A stretch of 64,000 nucleotides of DNA from Pectobacterium sp. PL152 (GCA_021907015.1 CP091064.1:2914001-2978000); one strand, 5' to 3'; shown: positions 20,060-30,751, counted from the first letter of the stretch. The notes: generated by a model not told the origin, from the sequence alone. Program-made: numbers and translations.

Positions 20060-20800
20060 TTATTTGTCCAGTTTAAAGCCCTGTTGGAGGATCGCGGGTA
20101 AGACTTTCGGGAAATAAATGTGCTGATAGTAGCTGGCGGTGTTATCACCCCAGTTGTCACCGTCTGCGCGGCCGGTTTGCTGCCAGTGTGCCACCAGCGT
20201 TTGGTTATATTGCTCAATCGCCGCAGGCAGAACGTCCTGATGATAGGTTTCATCATGGCGGAATGAATTCAGCGGCAGACGCGGTTTCTGATGTGCAGGG
20301 GTGTCGACGTAACCGATAGCGACGCCTGCGACGGGGAACGTCAGTTCAGGCAGTTCCAGAAAATCGATCATCGCCTGCGGTTCGCGACGAATACCGCCAA
20401 TTGGGACGATGCCCAGCCCAAATGAGCGTGCGGCGGCCATCAGCGTGCCGAGTGCGATACCGACATCCGTTGTGCCGGCGATCAGGCTTTCGAGGCTTTC
20501 ATGCGCGTGCTGCTGCTTTCCGCTCATGGCAATCCCGACCTGCGTTTTATGCATGTCCAGCACCACGGTAATGAAGACGGGCGCTTGGGCAATCCACGGC
20601 TGGCCGCCAGCCAATTCGGCAATGCGTGCTTTGCGTTTCGGGTCGCGGGTGACGACGAGAGAGACCTGCTGAGAGTTCACGGAGGTCGGTGCCAGATGCG
20701 CGGACTGAATAATGGCATCCAGCACGTCATCGGGGATCGCTTTATCAAGATAGCTACGTTCACTGCGGTGTGAGGTGAACAGTTCAATCGTTTTATTCAT
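20060..20800 (-). CDS. NfsA-like nitroreductase / NADPH-dependent oxidoreductase
   Basis: This FMN-dependent nitroreductase-fold enzyme (246 residues from ATG 20800) is predicted to reduce nitroaromatics, quinones or similar electrophiles. The N-terminus HRSERSYLDKAIPDDVLDAI is the family flavin-binding RS-R segment. SLVVTRDPKRKARIAELAGGQ and GTTDVGIALGTLMAAARSFGLG are the usual core strands and dimer helix. Longer translation from 20869 lacks a ribosome site. It overlaps no neighbour and leads the yqhD transcript, divergent from yqhC. E. coli lacks a nitroreductase at this spot, so this appears to be an addition to the YqhC regulon (inference). Confidence 0.88.
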   Translation of the reverse strand: MNKTIELFTSHRSERSYLDKAIPDDVLDAIIQSAHLAPTSVNSQQVSLVVTRDPKRKARIAELAGGQPWIAQAPVFITVVLDMHKTQVGIAMSGKQQHAHESLESLIAGTTDVGIALGTLMAAARSFGLGIVPIGGIRREPQAMIDFLELPELTFPVAGVAIGYVDTPAHQKPRLPLNSFRHDETYHQDVLPAAIEQYNQTLVAHWQQTGRADGDNWGDNTASYYQHIYFPKVLPAILQQGFKLDK

Positions 20801-21014
20801 GTCTTTTCCCAGGTGATGAAGGGGCGAATGTATGCTGAGTATTGTCATCAACCCGTGAAAGCCGTTCAATGCACATTTCTGTTTGCTTATTGCCTATTTC
20901 TCCAAAATGCAGGAGAAAAGGGTGATAATAATTCGCAGGTATGTCATTTTGTTTCTTCTGTCAGGAGAGAGGCTTCGGGCAGGAAAAGCGAACCAGTAGC
21001 GAGATAACACCATT

Positions 21015-22022
21015 GTGACGCAAACTCAAAGCATGTCGACGGAAAGCCAATGTGAGCGGCTTGTTCAAACACCAACGGTTCAGAAGCCGATGGAGCAGCA
21101 ACAGGCGGCGCCGCAGCAGACGGTACGGCAACGCATCGTGCAACAGGCTATCCGTTGTTCAACCAAAAACTGGGCCACGCCTTCGCTCGTGCCTCAGGTC
21201 AAAATTCTGTATACGGAACAGCACCACCCGCGCGTGCCGGTCATGTATGAGCCGACGATCGTCATCATTTTTCAGGGCCAGAAAATTGGCTATCTGGGCG
21301 GGAAAACCTTCCAGTATGACCCCGAAAACTACCTGCTGATGACGGTGCCGCTGCCGTTTGAATGTGAAACGATAGCCAGCGCTGAACATCCGCTGGTGGG
21401 GATGGCGATCCGTATCGATATCCAGATGCTTCAGGACTTGCTGATCGACATTGGTGACGACGATAGCGCGGTTCGCCCCTGTTCCTGTACGTGCGGGGTG
21501 AACAGCGCGCCGCTGACCGATGAGATTCTGTGTGCGGTTGAGCGGCTATTGGATGCGATGGATAACCCGCGTGATGCTCGTGTACTGGGGCCGACGATTG
21601 TGCGCGAGATTATCTATCATATGCTCTGCGGCGAGCGCGGTGCGGCATTACAGGCGCTGGTTAATCGGCATACGCACTTCAGCCAGATTGCCAAGTCTCT
21701 GCGACGTATCGAAAATCACTATGCCGATAGCCTGAACGTAGAACAGCTGGCGGCGGAAGTGAACATGAGCGTCTCGGCATTTCACCATAACTTCAAAGCG
21801 GTCACCAATACATCGCCGTTGCAGTACCTGAAATCCTACCGCTTACATAAAGCGCGCGTGCTGATGATCAACGAGGGGCTGAGAGCGGGTGTGGCGGCCG
21901 TTCGCGTAGGGTATGAGAGCGTGTCGCAGTTTAGCCGGGAGTTTAAGCGCTATTTCGGTGCGACGCCGGGCGATGAAGTGGCGAGATTAAAGGCCAGCAA
22001 TATAGTGGTTGAGGGAAGCTGA
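21015..22022 (+). CDS. yqhC: AraC-family transcriptional regulator YqhC
   Basis: This aldehyde-responsive activator of yqhD and dkgA in E. coli is 335 residues from GTG 21015. The N-terminal Gln-rich stretch (residues about 20-45) is followed by an AraC-type N-terminal sensor domain ([17 protein letters not shown], then [17 protein letters not shown]). The C-terminal domain has two helix-turn-helix units ([20 protein letters not shown] and [20 protein letters not shown]). A CSCTC cysteine cluster at about 155 could be redox-active and is worth comparing with the E. coli cysteine residues. It is transcribed divergently from the nitroreductase-yqhD cluster, with a 214-bp shared promoter region. 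Its 3' end overlaps the restored yghB 3' end by 36 bases. Confidence 0.93.
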   Translation: MTQTQSMSTESQCERLVQTPTVQKPMEQQQAAPQQTVRQRIVQQAIRCSTKNWATPSLVPQVKILYTEQHHPRVPVMYEPTIVIIFQGQKIGYLGGKTFQYDPENYLLMTVPLPFECETIASAEHPLVGMAIRIDIQMLQDLLIDIGDDDSAVRPCSCTCGVNSAPLTDEILCAVERLLDAMDNPRDARVLGPTIVREIIYHMLCGERGAALQALVNRHTHFSQIAKSLRRIENHYADSLNVEQLAAEVNMSVSAFHHNFKAVTNTSPLQYLKSYRLHKARVLMINEGLRAGVAAVRVGYESVSQFSREFKRYFGATPGDEVARLKASNIVVEGS

Positions 22023-22708
22023 GGGCGCTAAGAAAGCGTGTGGCTGCCGATTAGGCGACAGCACGTTTTTACGCCACACCACGACAGCCATGCCAATCAG
22101 GCCGCTGACCAGCAAAATAATCGGGAGCAGGATCAGCGTGGTCATCACCTGATCTTCATAGCGTTTGACCAGCGGAATGTGGCTGAGCGCATAGCCGAGG
22201 GTGACAATGCCCCCGACCCACAGCAGCCCGCTAAGCCAGTTGAAAATTTGGAAGCGCGTATTATTTAACCCGGAAATACCCGCCATCGTCGGCAGCAGCG
22301 TGCGGATAAACGCTAAAAAGCGGCCAACCAGCAGCGCCATCAGGCCGTGGCGGTGGAACAGGTGATGGGCACGCTGGTGGTAATGCGCGGGAAGCTGCAA
22401 CAGCCAGCCCTTTACCAGACGCGTATCGCTCAGCCAACGCCCTTGAGGTAGCTGAGCCAGCAGCCGAGGCTGGCGGCGACGGTGAGCAAAATCATCGTAG
22501 GGAAAAAGCTCATCACGCCTTTGGCAATCATGGCACCGGTGAGCAACAGCAGGCTATCGCCGGGCAGAAAAGAGGCCGGCAGCAGGCCGTTCTCCAGAAA
22601 CAGCGTCGTGAACAGAATGCCGTAAACCACCCAAATGACGTGGGGATCGGCCAGTGCACTAAAATCCTGCTGCCAGAGCGCCTGAATAATGTCGTGAACC
22701 ACACTCAT
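21987..22708 (-). CDS. yghB: DedA-family membrane protein YghB (frameshifted)
   Basis: This is an inner-membrane DedA/DTT-superfamily protein. Together with YqjA, E. coli YghB supports membrane energetics, cell division and amidase export. The first 92 residues (from 22708) include the [14 protein letters not shown] motif. The second part has the [19 protein letters not shown] signature and further membrane helices. The parts are one base out of phase: reading GGGCCGTTGG in place of GGGCGTTGG at about 22438 joins them as YLKGRWLSDT. The restored protein is about 240 residues, against 219 in E. coli. The extra C-terminal tail is antisense to yqhC and may be real or reflect another error. Confidence 0.92.
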
Positions 22709-23035
22709 ATTACTTCCCGCCAGTGACGATATTCACTATCTTTCAGGCAGCGGCGGTGGAACGCTGGGTTACCTGAAATCTACTGCCTATCAAGCCCTAA
22801 AATCAGTATGGGCAAAACGCCTTGCCGCATTGCTGTGAGAATACGATAAAGCTTAATGCTTAATTTTTGGTTAAGGTAACGCGGTTTTTTAGTAAGCGTT
22901 GACTCATGATTATCATAACGCATTACCCACCGCCCCGCAGGGGAAATCAAGATGCGGCGGCATTATGGCCGTCACACTTCCTGTATTTTATTTCCTATCG
23001 GTTGGCTGCGGTGAGCGTGCTGATGCCTTACCAGA
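22709..23035. other. Intergenic region between yghB and metC
   Basis: These 327 bases carry no gene. The sequence GCTTAATGCTTAATTTTT near 22852 and an ATGATTATCAT stretch near 22904 are suggestive of promoter or operator sequence for yghB, but neither is strong enough to name a regulator. A metC terminator is not obvious. Confidence 0.4.
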
Positions 23036-24231
23036 CTAGGCGTTTAGCCTGCTGAAACCCGCGGCCAGATCGTCGATCAGATCGTCACTGTCTTCAAGTC
23101 CAATATGTAACCGAATAAGTGTGCCGGTAAAATCCACGCCGTTCACCGGGCGGATCGCTGCGAGTTCTTCTGGCTGATTCGCCAGAATCAGAGATTCGAA
23201 GCCTCCCCAGGAATACGCCATGCTGAAGTGTTCAAAATGATCCAGATAGTGCGCCAGCGTTTCTTTGCTTAATTTCTCCTTCAACACAAAGGAGAACAAG
23301 CCGTTGCAGCCGTTAAAATCGCGGACGTAGAATTCATGCCCTTTGCATTCTGGCAACGCAGGGTGATTAACGACAGCGACTTCCGGGCGTTCTGCCAGCC
23401 ACTGCGCAATGCGGATACTGCTTTCCTGATGCTGTTTGAGTCTGACGCCCAGCGTGCGCAGGCCACGGCTGGCGACATAGGCGGTATCGGCATCCACCAT
23501 TTGCCCCATCAGATAAGAGTGCTCACGCAGTTGCGCCCAGCAGCGCTCATTCGCCACCGCCGTGCCGATCATGGCATCGGAATGGCCGACGATGTATTTC
23601 GTACCCGCCTGAATGGAGATATCAATATCGAAGTCGAGCGCTTTGAATAAAATACCCGCAGCCCAGGTATTATCGATCATGATAACGATTTCGGGATTGA
23701 TGCGGCGCACGGCTTGTACGATTGCCGGCACATCATGGACTTCCATGGTGATGGAACCCGGCGATTCGAGAAAGACGACTTTGGTATTAGGCTGGATCAG
23801 TTCGGCAATGCCGGCACCGATGAGCGGATCGAAATAGGTGGTGCTGACGTTCATTTTTTGAGCACTTTTGTGCAGAAATCCTGTGTGGGTTCGTAGGCCG
23901 ACTCCGTCACCAGAATATGATCGCCCGCTGCGACGAAAGAGAAGATCGCGTTAGAAACGGCAGCCGCTCCACAAGGATACAGCGCGCAGCCTGCGCCGCC
24001 TTCCAGCTCCACCATCGCTTCCTGAAATGAGAAATGGGTCAGCGTACCGCGGCGTCCGTAGAACAGCGCACCTTTGGCTCGGTTAATGGTGGCGTGCTTC
24101 TTGTCCTGCACGGTATCGAATACCAGCGAGGAAGCGCGCTGAATAACGGGGTTGACGGAGCCGTGGGTGAATTTCTTGCTGCGTCCTGCGGCGACTAACG
24201 CTGTTGCCGTTTTTTTGCTTGTCATAACCAT
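23036..24231 (-). CDS. metC: Cystathionine beta-lyase MetC (frameshifted)
   Basis: This PLP-dependent cytoplasmic enzyme cleaves cystathionine to homocysteine, pyruvate and ammonia in methionine synthesis. The restored length is 398 residues (E. coli 395). It has the [16 protein letters not shown] phosphate-binding region and the [15 protein letters not shown] segment. The PLP lysine is in [16 protein letters not shown]. The first frame ends ...KVLKK at 23851, and adding one A to the six-A run there gives [13 protein letters not shown] and continues to 23036. The ATG at 24231 has AAAGG five bases upstream. In E. coli metC lies between yghB and exbB. Here a TRAP transporter is inserted between metC and exbB. 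Confidence 0.95.
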
Positions 24232-24418
24232 TATTACCTTTTCTATTCAATCCTGCCGGATGACCCAATACGCCAAATATTCCCGATAGTGAAAGTGTGA
24301 GGAACAAGAAGGCGCTATTCGATGTATTAACCCTACGTTATCACGGCTTGGGCGGCGTGTGGGCGTAAGGAGGATAAGATGAGGGGTAGATGAAAACATT
24401 TCAGGAAGACAGCAAGAA

Positions 24419-24457
24419 GCGCCATGTTGTTCTGTATTGCGTTGAACAACATGGCGC
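24419..24457 (-). terminator. Strong hairpin at the end of the TRAP operon
   Basis: A perfect 14-bp stem (24419-24432 with 24444-24457, GCGCCATGTTGTTC) with an 11-base loop lies 14 bases past dctM on the minus strand. The following TTCTTGCTGTCTT is only moderately T-rich. It isolates dctM from metC downstream. Confidence 0.75.
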
Positions 24458-24470
24458 AATTGTGCGTGCG

Positions 24471-25762
24471 TTAACCCGTATGGACGCCAAAGAGCTTAGG
24501 AAGCCAGAGTGAGATAGCCGGAATATAGGTGACCAGCATCAGCACAAAGAAGAGCCCGCAGTAGAAGGGCAGCATCGCTTTAACGACCTGTTCTATCTTC
24601 TGTTTACTCACCGCACTGGCAACGAAAAGCACCGATCCCACTGGCGGCGTAATTAGTCCAACTCCCAGGTTGACCATCATAATCATGCCGAAATGCACCG
24701 GATCGATACCGAGCGAGAGGGCAACGGGTAGCAGTACCGGGGTTAGGATCAGGATAAGCGGCGCCATATCCATCAGCGTACCCAGCAAAAGCAGCATGAT
24801 GTTAATCCACATCAGGATGACGTATTTGTTATCCGAGATGGAGGTGAAAAACTCGGTAATGCGGGCAGGCAACTGCATGTAGGTCATGATGGCACCGAAT
24901 GCGGCAGCGAAGCCGATCAGGATCATCACGATTGTGACGGTTTTCACCGTGCGGTACATCAGCGTAGGCAGTTCCGACCACTTATAATCTTTATAGATAA
25001 ACATGGTCACGAAGAAGGACCACAGACAGGCGATGGCCGCAGACTCGGTTGCGGTAAAAATACCGGATAAGATCCCGCCCATAATAATGACAACCGTCAT
25101 CAATCCCCACAGGGTATCGACAAAGATTTTCAGCGCCTGACGGAACGGTACGCGTTCGCCTTTCGGATAGCCGCGCTGATGGGCGAAACCGACGCACATC
25201 ACCATGAGAGTCAAACCGAGTAAGAGCCCTGGCAATACGCCAGCGATAAACAAAGCGGCGATGGAAACGGAACCACCAGCAGCCAGTGAATAAATAACGG
25301 AGTTATGGCTGGGGGGATCAATATTGCCTGAACGGAACCGCTGGCAGTAACGGCTGCGGCGAAATCGCGCGGGTAACCTTTCTTTTCCATTTCTGGGATC
25401 ATGACGGAACCAATCGAGGCAGTATCTGCCACGGACGACCCCGAAATCGCACCAAAGAAGGTGGATGCCACAATATTGACCAGTGATAATCCGCCGCGAA
25501 TAAAGCCAACAAAGATATAAGCAAAATTGACCAGACGGCGGGCAATGCCGCCTTCGGCCATAATGGCACCAGCTAAAATAAAGAAAGGAATAGCGAGCAG
25601 TGAGAATTTATTCACTCCGCTGGTGATTTGGATCATCACGGCTTCCAGAGGAATGTCGATCCAGAACGCACCGACGATAGCACTCAAACCGACTGAATAG
25701 GCTACAGGAACACCCACGGCAAGCAAAACCGCCAGTGTTGCAAGTAAGACGAAAGCATCCAT
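24471..25762 (-). CDS. TRAP transporter large permease DctM (frameshifted)
   Basis: This is the large membrane subunit of a tripartite ATP-independent periplasmic transporter, which drives sodium- or proton-coupled uptake of organic acids. The restored length is 430 residues with about a dozen hydrophobic helices. Landmarks are AIPFFILAGAIMAEGGIA, FGAISGSSVADTASIGSVM and the late PLILILTPVLLPVA and GLITPPVGSVLF segments. The join fails at ILIPP (25308), and one more C in the C6 run restores ILIPPSHNSVIYSLAAGG, a classic DctM motif. The gene starts 15 bases after dctQ. The ligand is unknown. Confidence 0.93.
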
Positions 25763-25777
25763 GGTATTGGCTCCGGG

Positions 25778-26283
25778 TTAAGAATTGCCGAGCATGACTA
25801 CGGGACGTTTATCCTGTGAGCCAAAGCAAATTCGTTCGATGATGAACAATAATGTAATGAGCGAACCAATCGGTAAGGGGAGGTAAGTTTCCCCAGCGCT
25901 TAATAGAGGGAATTCGGCGACGGGTTGTTCCCAGAGTTCAATACACAGCATCGTGCCGTAGTAAAGAATAAAGATGCTTATGATCATCATCAAAAGTTCA
26001 GCGATAAAAGCACAGACGCTTTTAATTTTTCAGGTAAGCGATCGGTTAACATGGTCACCGCAATGTGCGTACAGGCTCGATAGCTAACAGCTGCACCGAC
26101 AAAGGTAAATGTCACCATACATATAATAGAGATGGGCTCTGGCCATGAAATTCCCTCATTCATTACATAGCGGGAAAATATTCCCATGGGAATAATGAGT
26201 GTCATAATTAATAATGAAATACCAGAGACCCACATAGCAATTCTGTATAACAGGTCCATGGCTGAAATGTATGCGTTGGCCAT
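25778..26283 (-). CDS. TRAP transporter small permease DctQ (frameshifted)
   Basis: This is the four-helix small membrane subunit that pairs with DctM. The first part, from ATG 26283, shows FSRYVMNEGISWPEPISI and FVGAAVSYRACTHIAVTML, the conserved DctQ signature. The second part, MMIISIFILYYGTMLC onward to 25778, carries the last helices. One more T in GTGCTTTTATC near 26005 joins them as VLFIAELLMMII, giving 168 residues. Between this gene and dctP lie 237 bases without a gene. The order dctP-dctQ-dctM is the usual operon order. Confidence 0.9.
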
Positions 26284-26520
26284 ATTCTCTACCCGATGAA
26301 AAGAATGGCAGATAAAGCCACGAGTGCTTTATCCCTATTAACTATCCGTTTTATATCAAGCAGATTGTGTGAGTGCGGCATGTTTTCCCCAAAAGGTGGC
26401 ATGTCGTACTATGGAATACATCACCCTGCTTTATTCGTACAAAGGGCCAACACGTTGCATGGTAAAAACGACGCCGTGTGGCCCTATCTCGACAACGGAA
26501 CTATTTTAGATATAAGTTTT

Positions 26521-27496
26521 TTATTGGACGTCAGCGACGGCTTTAATCAGATCCTGATATTTGGCACCAAACTGATCGCGTACGGGTTGCGTGGCTTTGA
26601 AATAGTACTCGGTATCAATGTCATGGAACTGAACGCCGCCGGCTTTCATTTTATCCAGAGATTGCTGCGTATATTCTTTCCACAGTACGCGCTGTTCCTG
26701 TTGCGCTTCTTTCGCCAGCTTCAGGATCAGATCCTGATCTTCTTTGGATAGTTTGTCCCATTTGGCTTTGGAATACAGGAACAACTCAGGGATAATGAAG
26801 TGGCGGCTCCAGGTATAGTTTTTCACGACAGGCAGGTAGTTGTGTGCGACAAACGTTGGCGGGTTATTTTCGGTACCGTCAATGACGCCAGTTTGCATAC
26901 CGCTGAAGACTTCACTGACGCCCATCGCGATTGAGTTGGCACCCATGGCTTTTAACGTGGCGAGCGCAACTGGGCTACCCTGGACGCGAATCTTCATGCC
27001 CTTGAGGTCTTCTGGTTTCACCACTGGCTCTTTGGTGATTAAGTTACGCGTTCCTGCGTCCATCCAGCCCAGAAAAACTAATTTTGATTTACTGCTTTGG
27101 GTAATTTTGTCACCAATTTCCTGACCGATTTTTCCATCCAGTACTTTATGCATATGATCTTCATCACGGAAAATATAGGGCAGCGTGAAGACTTCTATTT
27201 CCGGTAAAATCGCGGCAACGGGCGTCATCGATACACGGATAATATCAATCGCACCGAGCTGCGCCTGCTCAATCATCTGTTTCTCATCACCCAATACACC
27301 GCCGGGGAAGGTTTTATTTCCAACCTGCCACCTGTGGCAGTTTTTAATTCTCTCCCATTTTTTGAACCGCGACGACATTAGGGTAACCTTCAGGGTGAAC
27401 ATCGGAGGCTTTAATTTGTTGTGCCTGAATCGCGTGGCTCATCAGGAGTGCAGTAGAACCCAGACAAACACCGATCAATGTTTTCGACAGCTTCAT
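26521..27496 (-). CDS. TRAP solute-binding protein DctP (two frameshifts)
   Basis: This is a periplasmic binding protein that captures the substrate and delivers it to DctQM. The start is ATG 27496, with a signal peptide (KTLIGVCLGSTALLMSHAIQ) cut before about residue 26. Two missing A residues, near 27354 (GAGAATTAAA) and 27320 (AATAAAACC), split it. Restored, it reads MGEKLKTATGGRLEIKTFPG and has 325 residues. The DctP signatures GTRNLITKEPVVKPEDLKGM, KIRVQGSP and the conserved GVIDGTENNPPTF are present. The arginine in KIRVQ normally binds a substrate carboxylate, so a sugar acid or other organic acid is likely (family knowledge). Confidence 0.92.
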
Positions 27497-28055
27497 TGAA
27501 TTATCTCCAGAGGTGGGGTGACATTATCGATAATCAAATGGTGACTTATAAAATATAAACCCATGGAAAAAGAATATAAGTAGTGGGTTTAATGACGAGA
27601 GTACGGCTGCCTATTAGGTATTATTGTGGCGCACATCGGTATTCTCTGCGAGTTAAGCTAACCTATTATACAACTTCGTAGAATGACTCGCGTCACAAAA
27701 GAAAAAGCTAATATGAAATGCTGTTTTATATGGATTTTATTCTTGTTCTCCTCATGGGTTATGTATAACGTGATGTTTTTATTTATCTTATTCTCTTCTT
27801 ATGTGTCTGTTTATTTCAGTAAACTTATCGTCAGTCATTGTGAAATGGTGTGATAACTTAATGTTGATCACAAAAAGCCGATAATAAAAATTCGATTATA
27901 AAAGCTGGGATATCACGCCGTGTTTTAGGGGATCCCGGCTGAGATATTCCGTAATGCGCTTCTTCCTTCTCGTTTTTATGCTTTTTCTGCCGATATGCAG
28001 GCAATACCCAAAAAACCTGTTAGAACGCAAGAAAAGTGCATTATCTTGTGTAAAT
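27497..28055. other. Divergent regulatory region between dctP and exbB
   Basis: About 560 AT-rich bases separate the start of dctP and the Fur-like site. No convincing protein gene is visible, only short chance frames. The promoter of the TRAP operon lies next to 27497, but I cannot identify its operator. Confidence 0.45.
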
Positions 28056-28074
28056 AATAATGAGAACGACTATC
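28056..28074. promoter_or_regulatory. Fur-like site upstream of exbB
   Basis: AATAATGAGAACGACTATC matches the 19-base Fur consensus at 14 positions. It lies 118 bases before the exbB start, and Fur control of exbBD is known in enterobacteria. Confidence 0.65.
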
Positions 28075-28191
28075 AATTCGTTCAGGGTTTGGTATCATTT
28101 CAGGCTGCGTTATTGCGGCATTATACCTGCGGGTGTGTGCGGATATTGTACAGAACAGATGATTGTACAGAACGAATGGTGGAGGCACAGC

Positions 28192-29189
28192 GTGAAGACG
28201 GCTGTCAGTAATACAACTCAACAGGTGTTATCAGCCTGGCAAAAAAAACGTGGCGCGTTCAGCGCATTTTCCCGTAGCGTGCTGGTTATCCTGCTGTGTA
28301 CGGCGGGACTAAGTGGAAATGCGTTTGCGGCTCCCGCAACGGCACCGTTATCGACAGAGAATACCGCACCTGCTGCGGCGTCCCCTCTGCTCCTGTGGTG
28401 ACTGATGCACTGGCGCCGACGTCAGCCCTCGCGTTGCCTGCCAGTGCGGCACCGGGCACGAATAACCTGATGAAAACCGATTTGTCCGTCTGGGGTATGT
28501 ACCAGCACGCTGATGCCGTGGTGAAAACGGTGATGATCGGCTTGCTACTGGCTTCCGTGATTACCTGGGCGATCTTCTTCAGTAAAAGCGTTGAGATGTC
28601 TGGTGCGAAACGCCGTCTGCGCCGCGAATATCTGGCGTTGGAACAGGCGAGAACGCTGGACGATGCGCTGGAAACGGCCGACGCGTTCAAAGCTGGCAGC
28701 GTCGCACAGCAGCTGCTGGTGGATGCGCAGAACGAACTGGAACTTTCCGCACGTTCTGATGACAACAATGGGATTAAAGAACGTACCGCATTTCGTCTGG
28801 AACGTCGCGTGGCGGCTACCGGTCGTCATATGGGACGTGGTAACGGCTATCTGGCCACGGTTGGTGCGGTCGCGCCGTTCGTGGGGCTGTTTGGTACGGT
28901 ATGGGGCATCATGAACAGCTTCATTGGGATCGCACAGACGCAAACCACCAACCTGGCAGTGGTTGCACCGGGGATTGCAGAAGCTCTGCTGGCGACGGCG
29001 ATTGGCCTGGTTGCCGCGATTCCTGCGGTGGTTATCTATAACGTCTTTGCTCGTTCGATTGCCGGCTACAAAGCGATGGTCGGCGATGTGGCTGCACAAG
29101 TGCTGCTGTTGCAAAGTCGCGATCTCGACGTGGCTGCCAGCAACGATAACCGGGCGTCTTCAGCCGCGCATAAACTGCGGGTGGGTTAA
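28192..29189 (+). CDS. exbB: TonB-system proton channel ExbB (frameshifted)
   Basis: This inner-membrane subunit, with ExbD and TonB, uses the proton gradient to energise outer-membrane receptors. GTG at 28192 has GGTGGAGG upstream and begins an N-terminal extension with a signal-like helix (VLVILLCTAGLSGNAFAAP), as in the long ExbB of Serratia or Pseudomonas and unlike E. coli. After it come the three family helices, with GYLATVGAVAPFVGLFGTVWG and LLATAIGLVAAIPAVVIYN. One more C in TCCCCTCTG near 28384 restores the frame (ASPSAPVVTDAL) and gives 332 residues. It lies 3 bases before exbD. Iron control is likely from the site upstream. Confidence 0.94.
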
Positions 29190-29192
29190 GCC

Positions 29193-29618
29193 ATGGCGAT
29201 GCATTTGAAGGAGGACGTGAGTGATGACGGTGAAATGCATGACATTAACGTCACGCCGTTCATTGACGTCATGCTGGTTCTGCTGATTATCTTCATGGTG
29301 GCGGCCCCGCTGGCAACGGTGGACATTCGTGTCGATCTGCCCGCGTCATCAGCAGCGCCGCAGCCACGACCAGAAAAACCGCTTTATCTGACGGTAAAAG
29401 CGGATAAGCAAATGTTCCTGGGGGAAGAGGTGGTTAGCGAGCAGTCGCTGGCGCAGGTGCTGGACGCAAAAACCAGCGCTAACAAAGAAACGACGATCTT
29501 CTTTCAGGCGGATAAAAGCGTCGATTATGAAACCATCATGAGCGTGATGGATTCACTGCGTAAAGCGGGCTACCTCAAGGTTGGCCTGGTCGGTGCGGAA
29601 ACCGCAGCCGCTAAATAA
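29193..29618 (+). CDS. exbD: TonB-system protein ExbD
   Basis: This 141-residue protein has one N-terminal membrane helix and a periplasmic domain. The essential proton-carrying aspartate is Asp25 in NVTPFIDVMLVLLIIFMVAA. It forms the motor with ExbB, encoded 3 bases upstream, and would power the TonB-dependent receptor at 8-10 kb as well as others. No tonB gene is in the window, as in E. coli, where tonB is elsewhere. The frame is intact. Confidence 0.96.
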   Translation: MAMHLKEDVSDDGEMHDINVTPFIDVMLVLLIIFMVAAPLATVDIRVDLPASSAAPQPRPEKPLYLTVKADKQMFLGEEVVSEQSLAQVLDAKTSANKETTIFFQADKSVDYETIMSVMDSLRKAGYLKVGLVGAETAAAK

Positions 29619-29641
29619 CGGCTGAGGGTTGTGTGTTTAAG

Positions 29642-29677
29642 AAGGAATGCGGGGTGAACATTCAAACCGCATTCCTT
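29642..29677 (+). terminator. Intrinsic terminator of exbBD
   Basis: An 11-bp perfect stem AAGGAATGCGG/CCGCATTCCTT with a 14-base loop runs directly into a tract of eight T, 23 bases past exbD. Confidence 0.93.
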
Positions 29678-29731
29678 TTTTTTACGTCTGTAAATTGATG
29701 TCTGGATGATGGCGGGGCTTTGGACGTTAGC

Positions 29732-30751
29732 CTACGCCCGCGAGTCAGGGTGACGCCAGTGAATCCGTGTCGGGATATAGCGCCGATCTTCTTCAAGCGG
29801 CTGTTGTGCAATCAGTCTGGTCACCATCTCAAAGCTGCTGCGCGCCAGGTTTTCACAATCCTGCGCCACGGTGTCGATCTTCAGCGGTAAACAATCAAAC
29901 AGATAGTGATCGTCAAAGCAGCACAGTCGGATGCCGCTTTCCATCAGGTTATGCTGGTTCATGTAACGCAGCACGCCTTCCATTAGGCCACAGGCGGCGA
30001 CAAACAGCGCTTTTGGCGGACGACCCAGCGTTGCACACAGTTGGGCAAACATTTCATAACCCGCGCTGGGGTGATAGCTGCCATGAATAATCCACTCTGG
30101 CTTGCAGTCGATACCTGCGCGTGCCAGCCCGAGCAGGAAGCCTTCCAGACGGTGGCGAGTCGGAGAAATGCGCGGCTGGCCGCCAAGGAAATAGAACTCA
30201 TCATGATGCTGGCGGGCGATACGTTCGACCATTTCCGCCGTGGATTCTACCGCTTCGGAAATCACCATCGGTAGTGTGGAATCGCCAATCACCCGGTCAA
30301 ATTGTATGACGGGCAACTGCTGATTAATTTTCTGATACTCGGTATCGCTCAACAAGCTGGAGGCGACAATCAGACCATCGACCTGACGCTGCACCAGACT
30401 ATTGACTGCCATCATCTCCTGACTGGCGTTTTCGTCGGTGCAGGCAATCAGCAACTGTAGCCCTGCTTCACGACACAGCATTTCCAGCTCGCGGGAAATG
30501 ACGGCAAACCCGTAGTTGGTCATTTCCGGCACCACCAACCCCAGCGTGTTGCTGCGTGAGGAACGCAGCGAACGGGCGTGAATACTGGGCTGATAACGCT
30601 GCTCATGCGCGACGGCTAAAATGCGATCGCGGGTTTCATCAGAAACGCGAAACTCTTTGCTGCGTCCGTTAAGTACCAGACTGGCGGTGGATTTTGATAC
30701 ACCGGCCAGCGCGGCGATGTCACTGATTGTTATGCGTTTAGTCGGTTTCAC
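29732..30751 (-). CDS. scrR: Sucrose operon repressor ScrR (LacI family)
   Basis: This 339-residue repressor binds the scr operators and is released by fructose or fructose 1-phosphate. The N-terminal helix-turn-helix and hinge read [20 protein letters not shown] and [18 protein letters not shown]. The effector domain spans about residues 63-330. It lies 30 bases after scrB on the same strand, the usual place in Salmonella, Klebsiella and Erwinia relatives. The start at 30751 puts the first helix at residue 8, as expected. Two matching palindromic operators are visible upstream of scrK and scrY. The frame is intact. Confidence 0.95.
   Translation of the reverse strand: MKPTKRITISDIAALAGVSKSTASLVLNGRSKEFRVSDETRDRILAVAHEQRYQPSIHARSLRSSRSNTLGLVVPEMTNYGFAVISRELEMLCREAGLQLLIACTDENASQEMMAVNSLVQRQVDGLIVASSLLSDTEYQKINQQLPVIQFDRVIGDSTLPMVISEAVESTAEMVERIARQHHDEFYFLGGQPRISPTRHRLEGFLLGLARAGIDCKPEWIIHGSYHPSAGYEMFAQLCATLGRPPKALFVAACGLMEGVLRYMNQHNLMESGIRLCCFDDHYLFDCLPLKIDTVAQDCENLARSSFEMVTRLIAQQPLEEDRRYIPTRIHWRHPDSRA

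Noticed and set aside
23840..23870. Programmed ribosomal frameshifting in metC at the A6 run
   Set aside because: The run alone is slippery, but the same defect occurs in about 24 unrelated genes and no stimulatory hairpin is evident, so sequence error is simpler.
24419..24457. Attenuator of metC
   Set aside because: The hairpin is in the right gap, but its position 14 bases after dctM fits a TRAP terminator, and no leader peptide for metC is visible.
27954..28211. Short plus-strand frame before exbB with a signal-like start
   Set aside because: It covers the Fur-like site and runs past the exbB start and ribosome site, with a biased, non-conserved sequence.
28545..29114. A 189-codon minus-strand frame opposite exbB
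   Set aside because: It is antisense to a well-supported gene and rich in His, Arg and Gln, typical of a chance frame.
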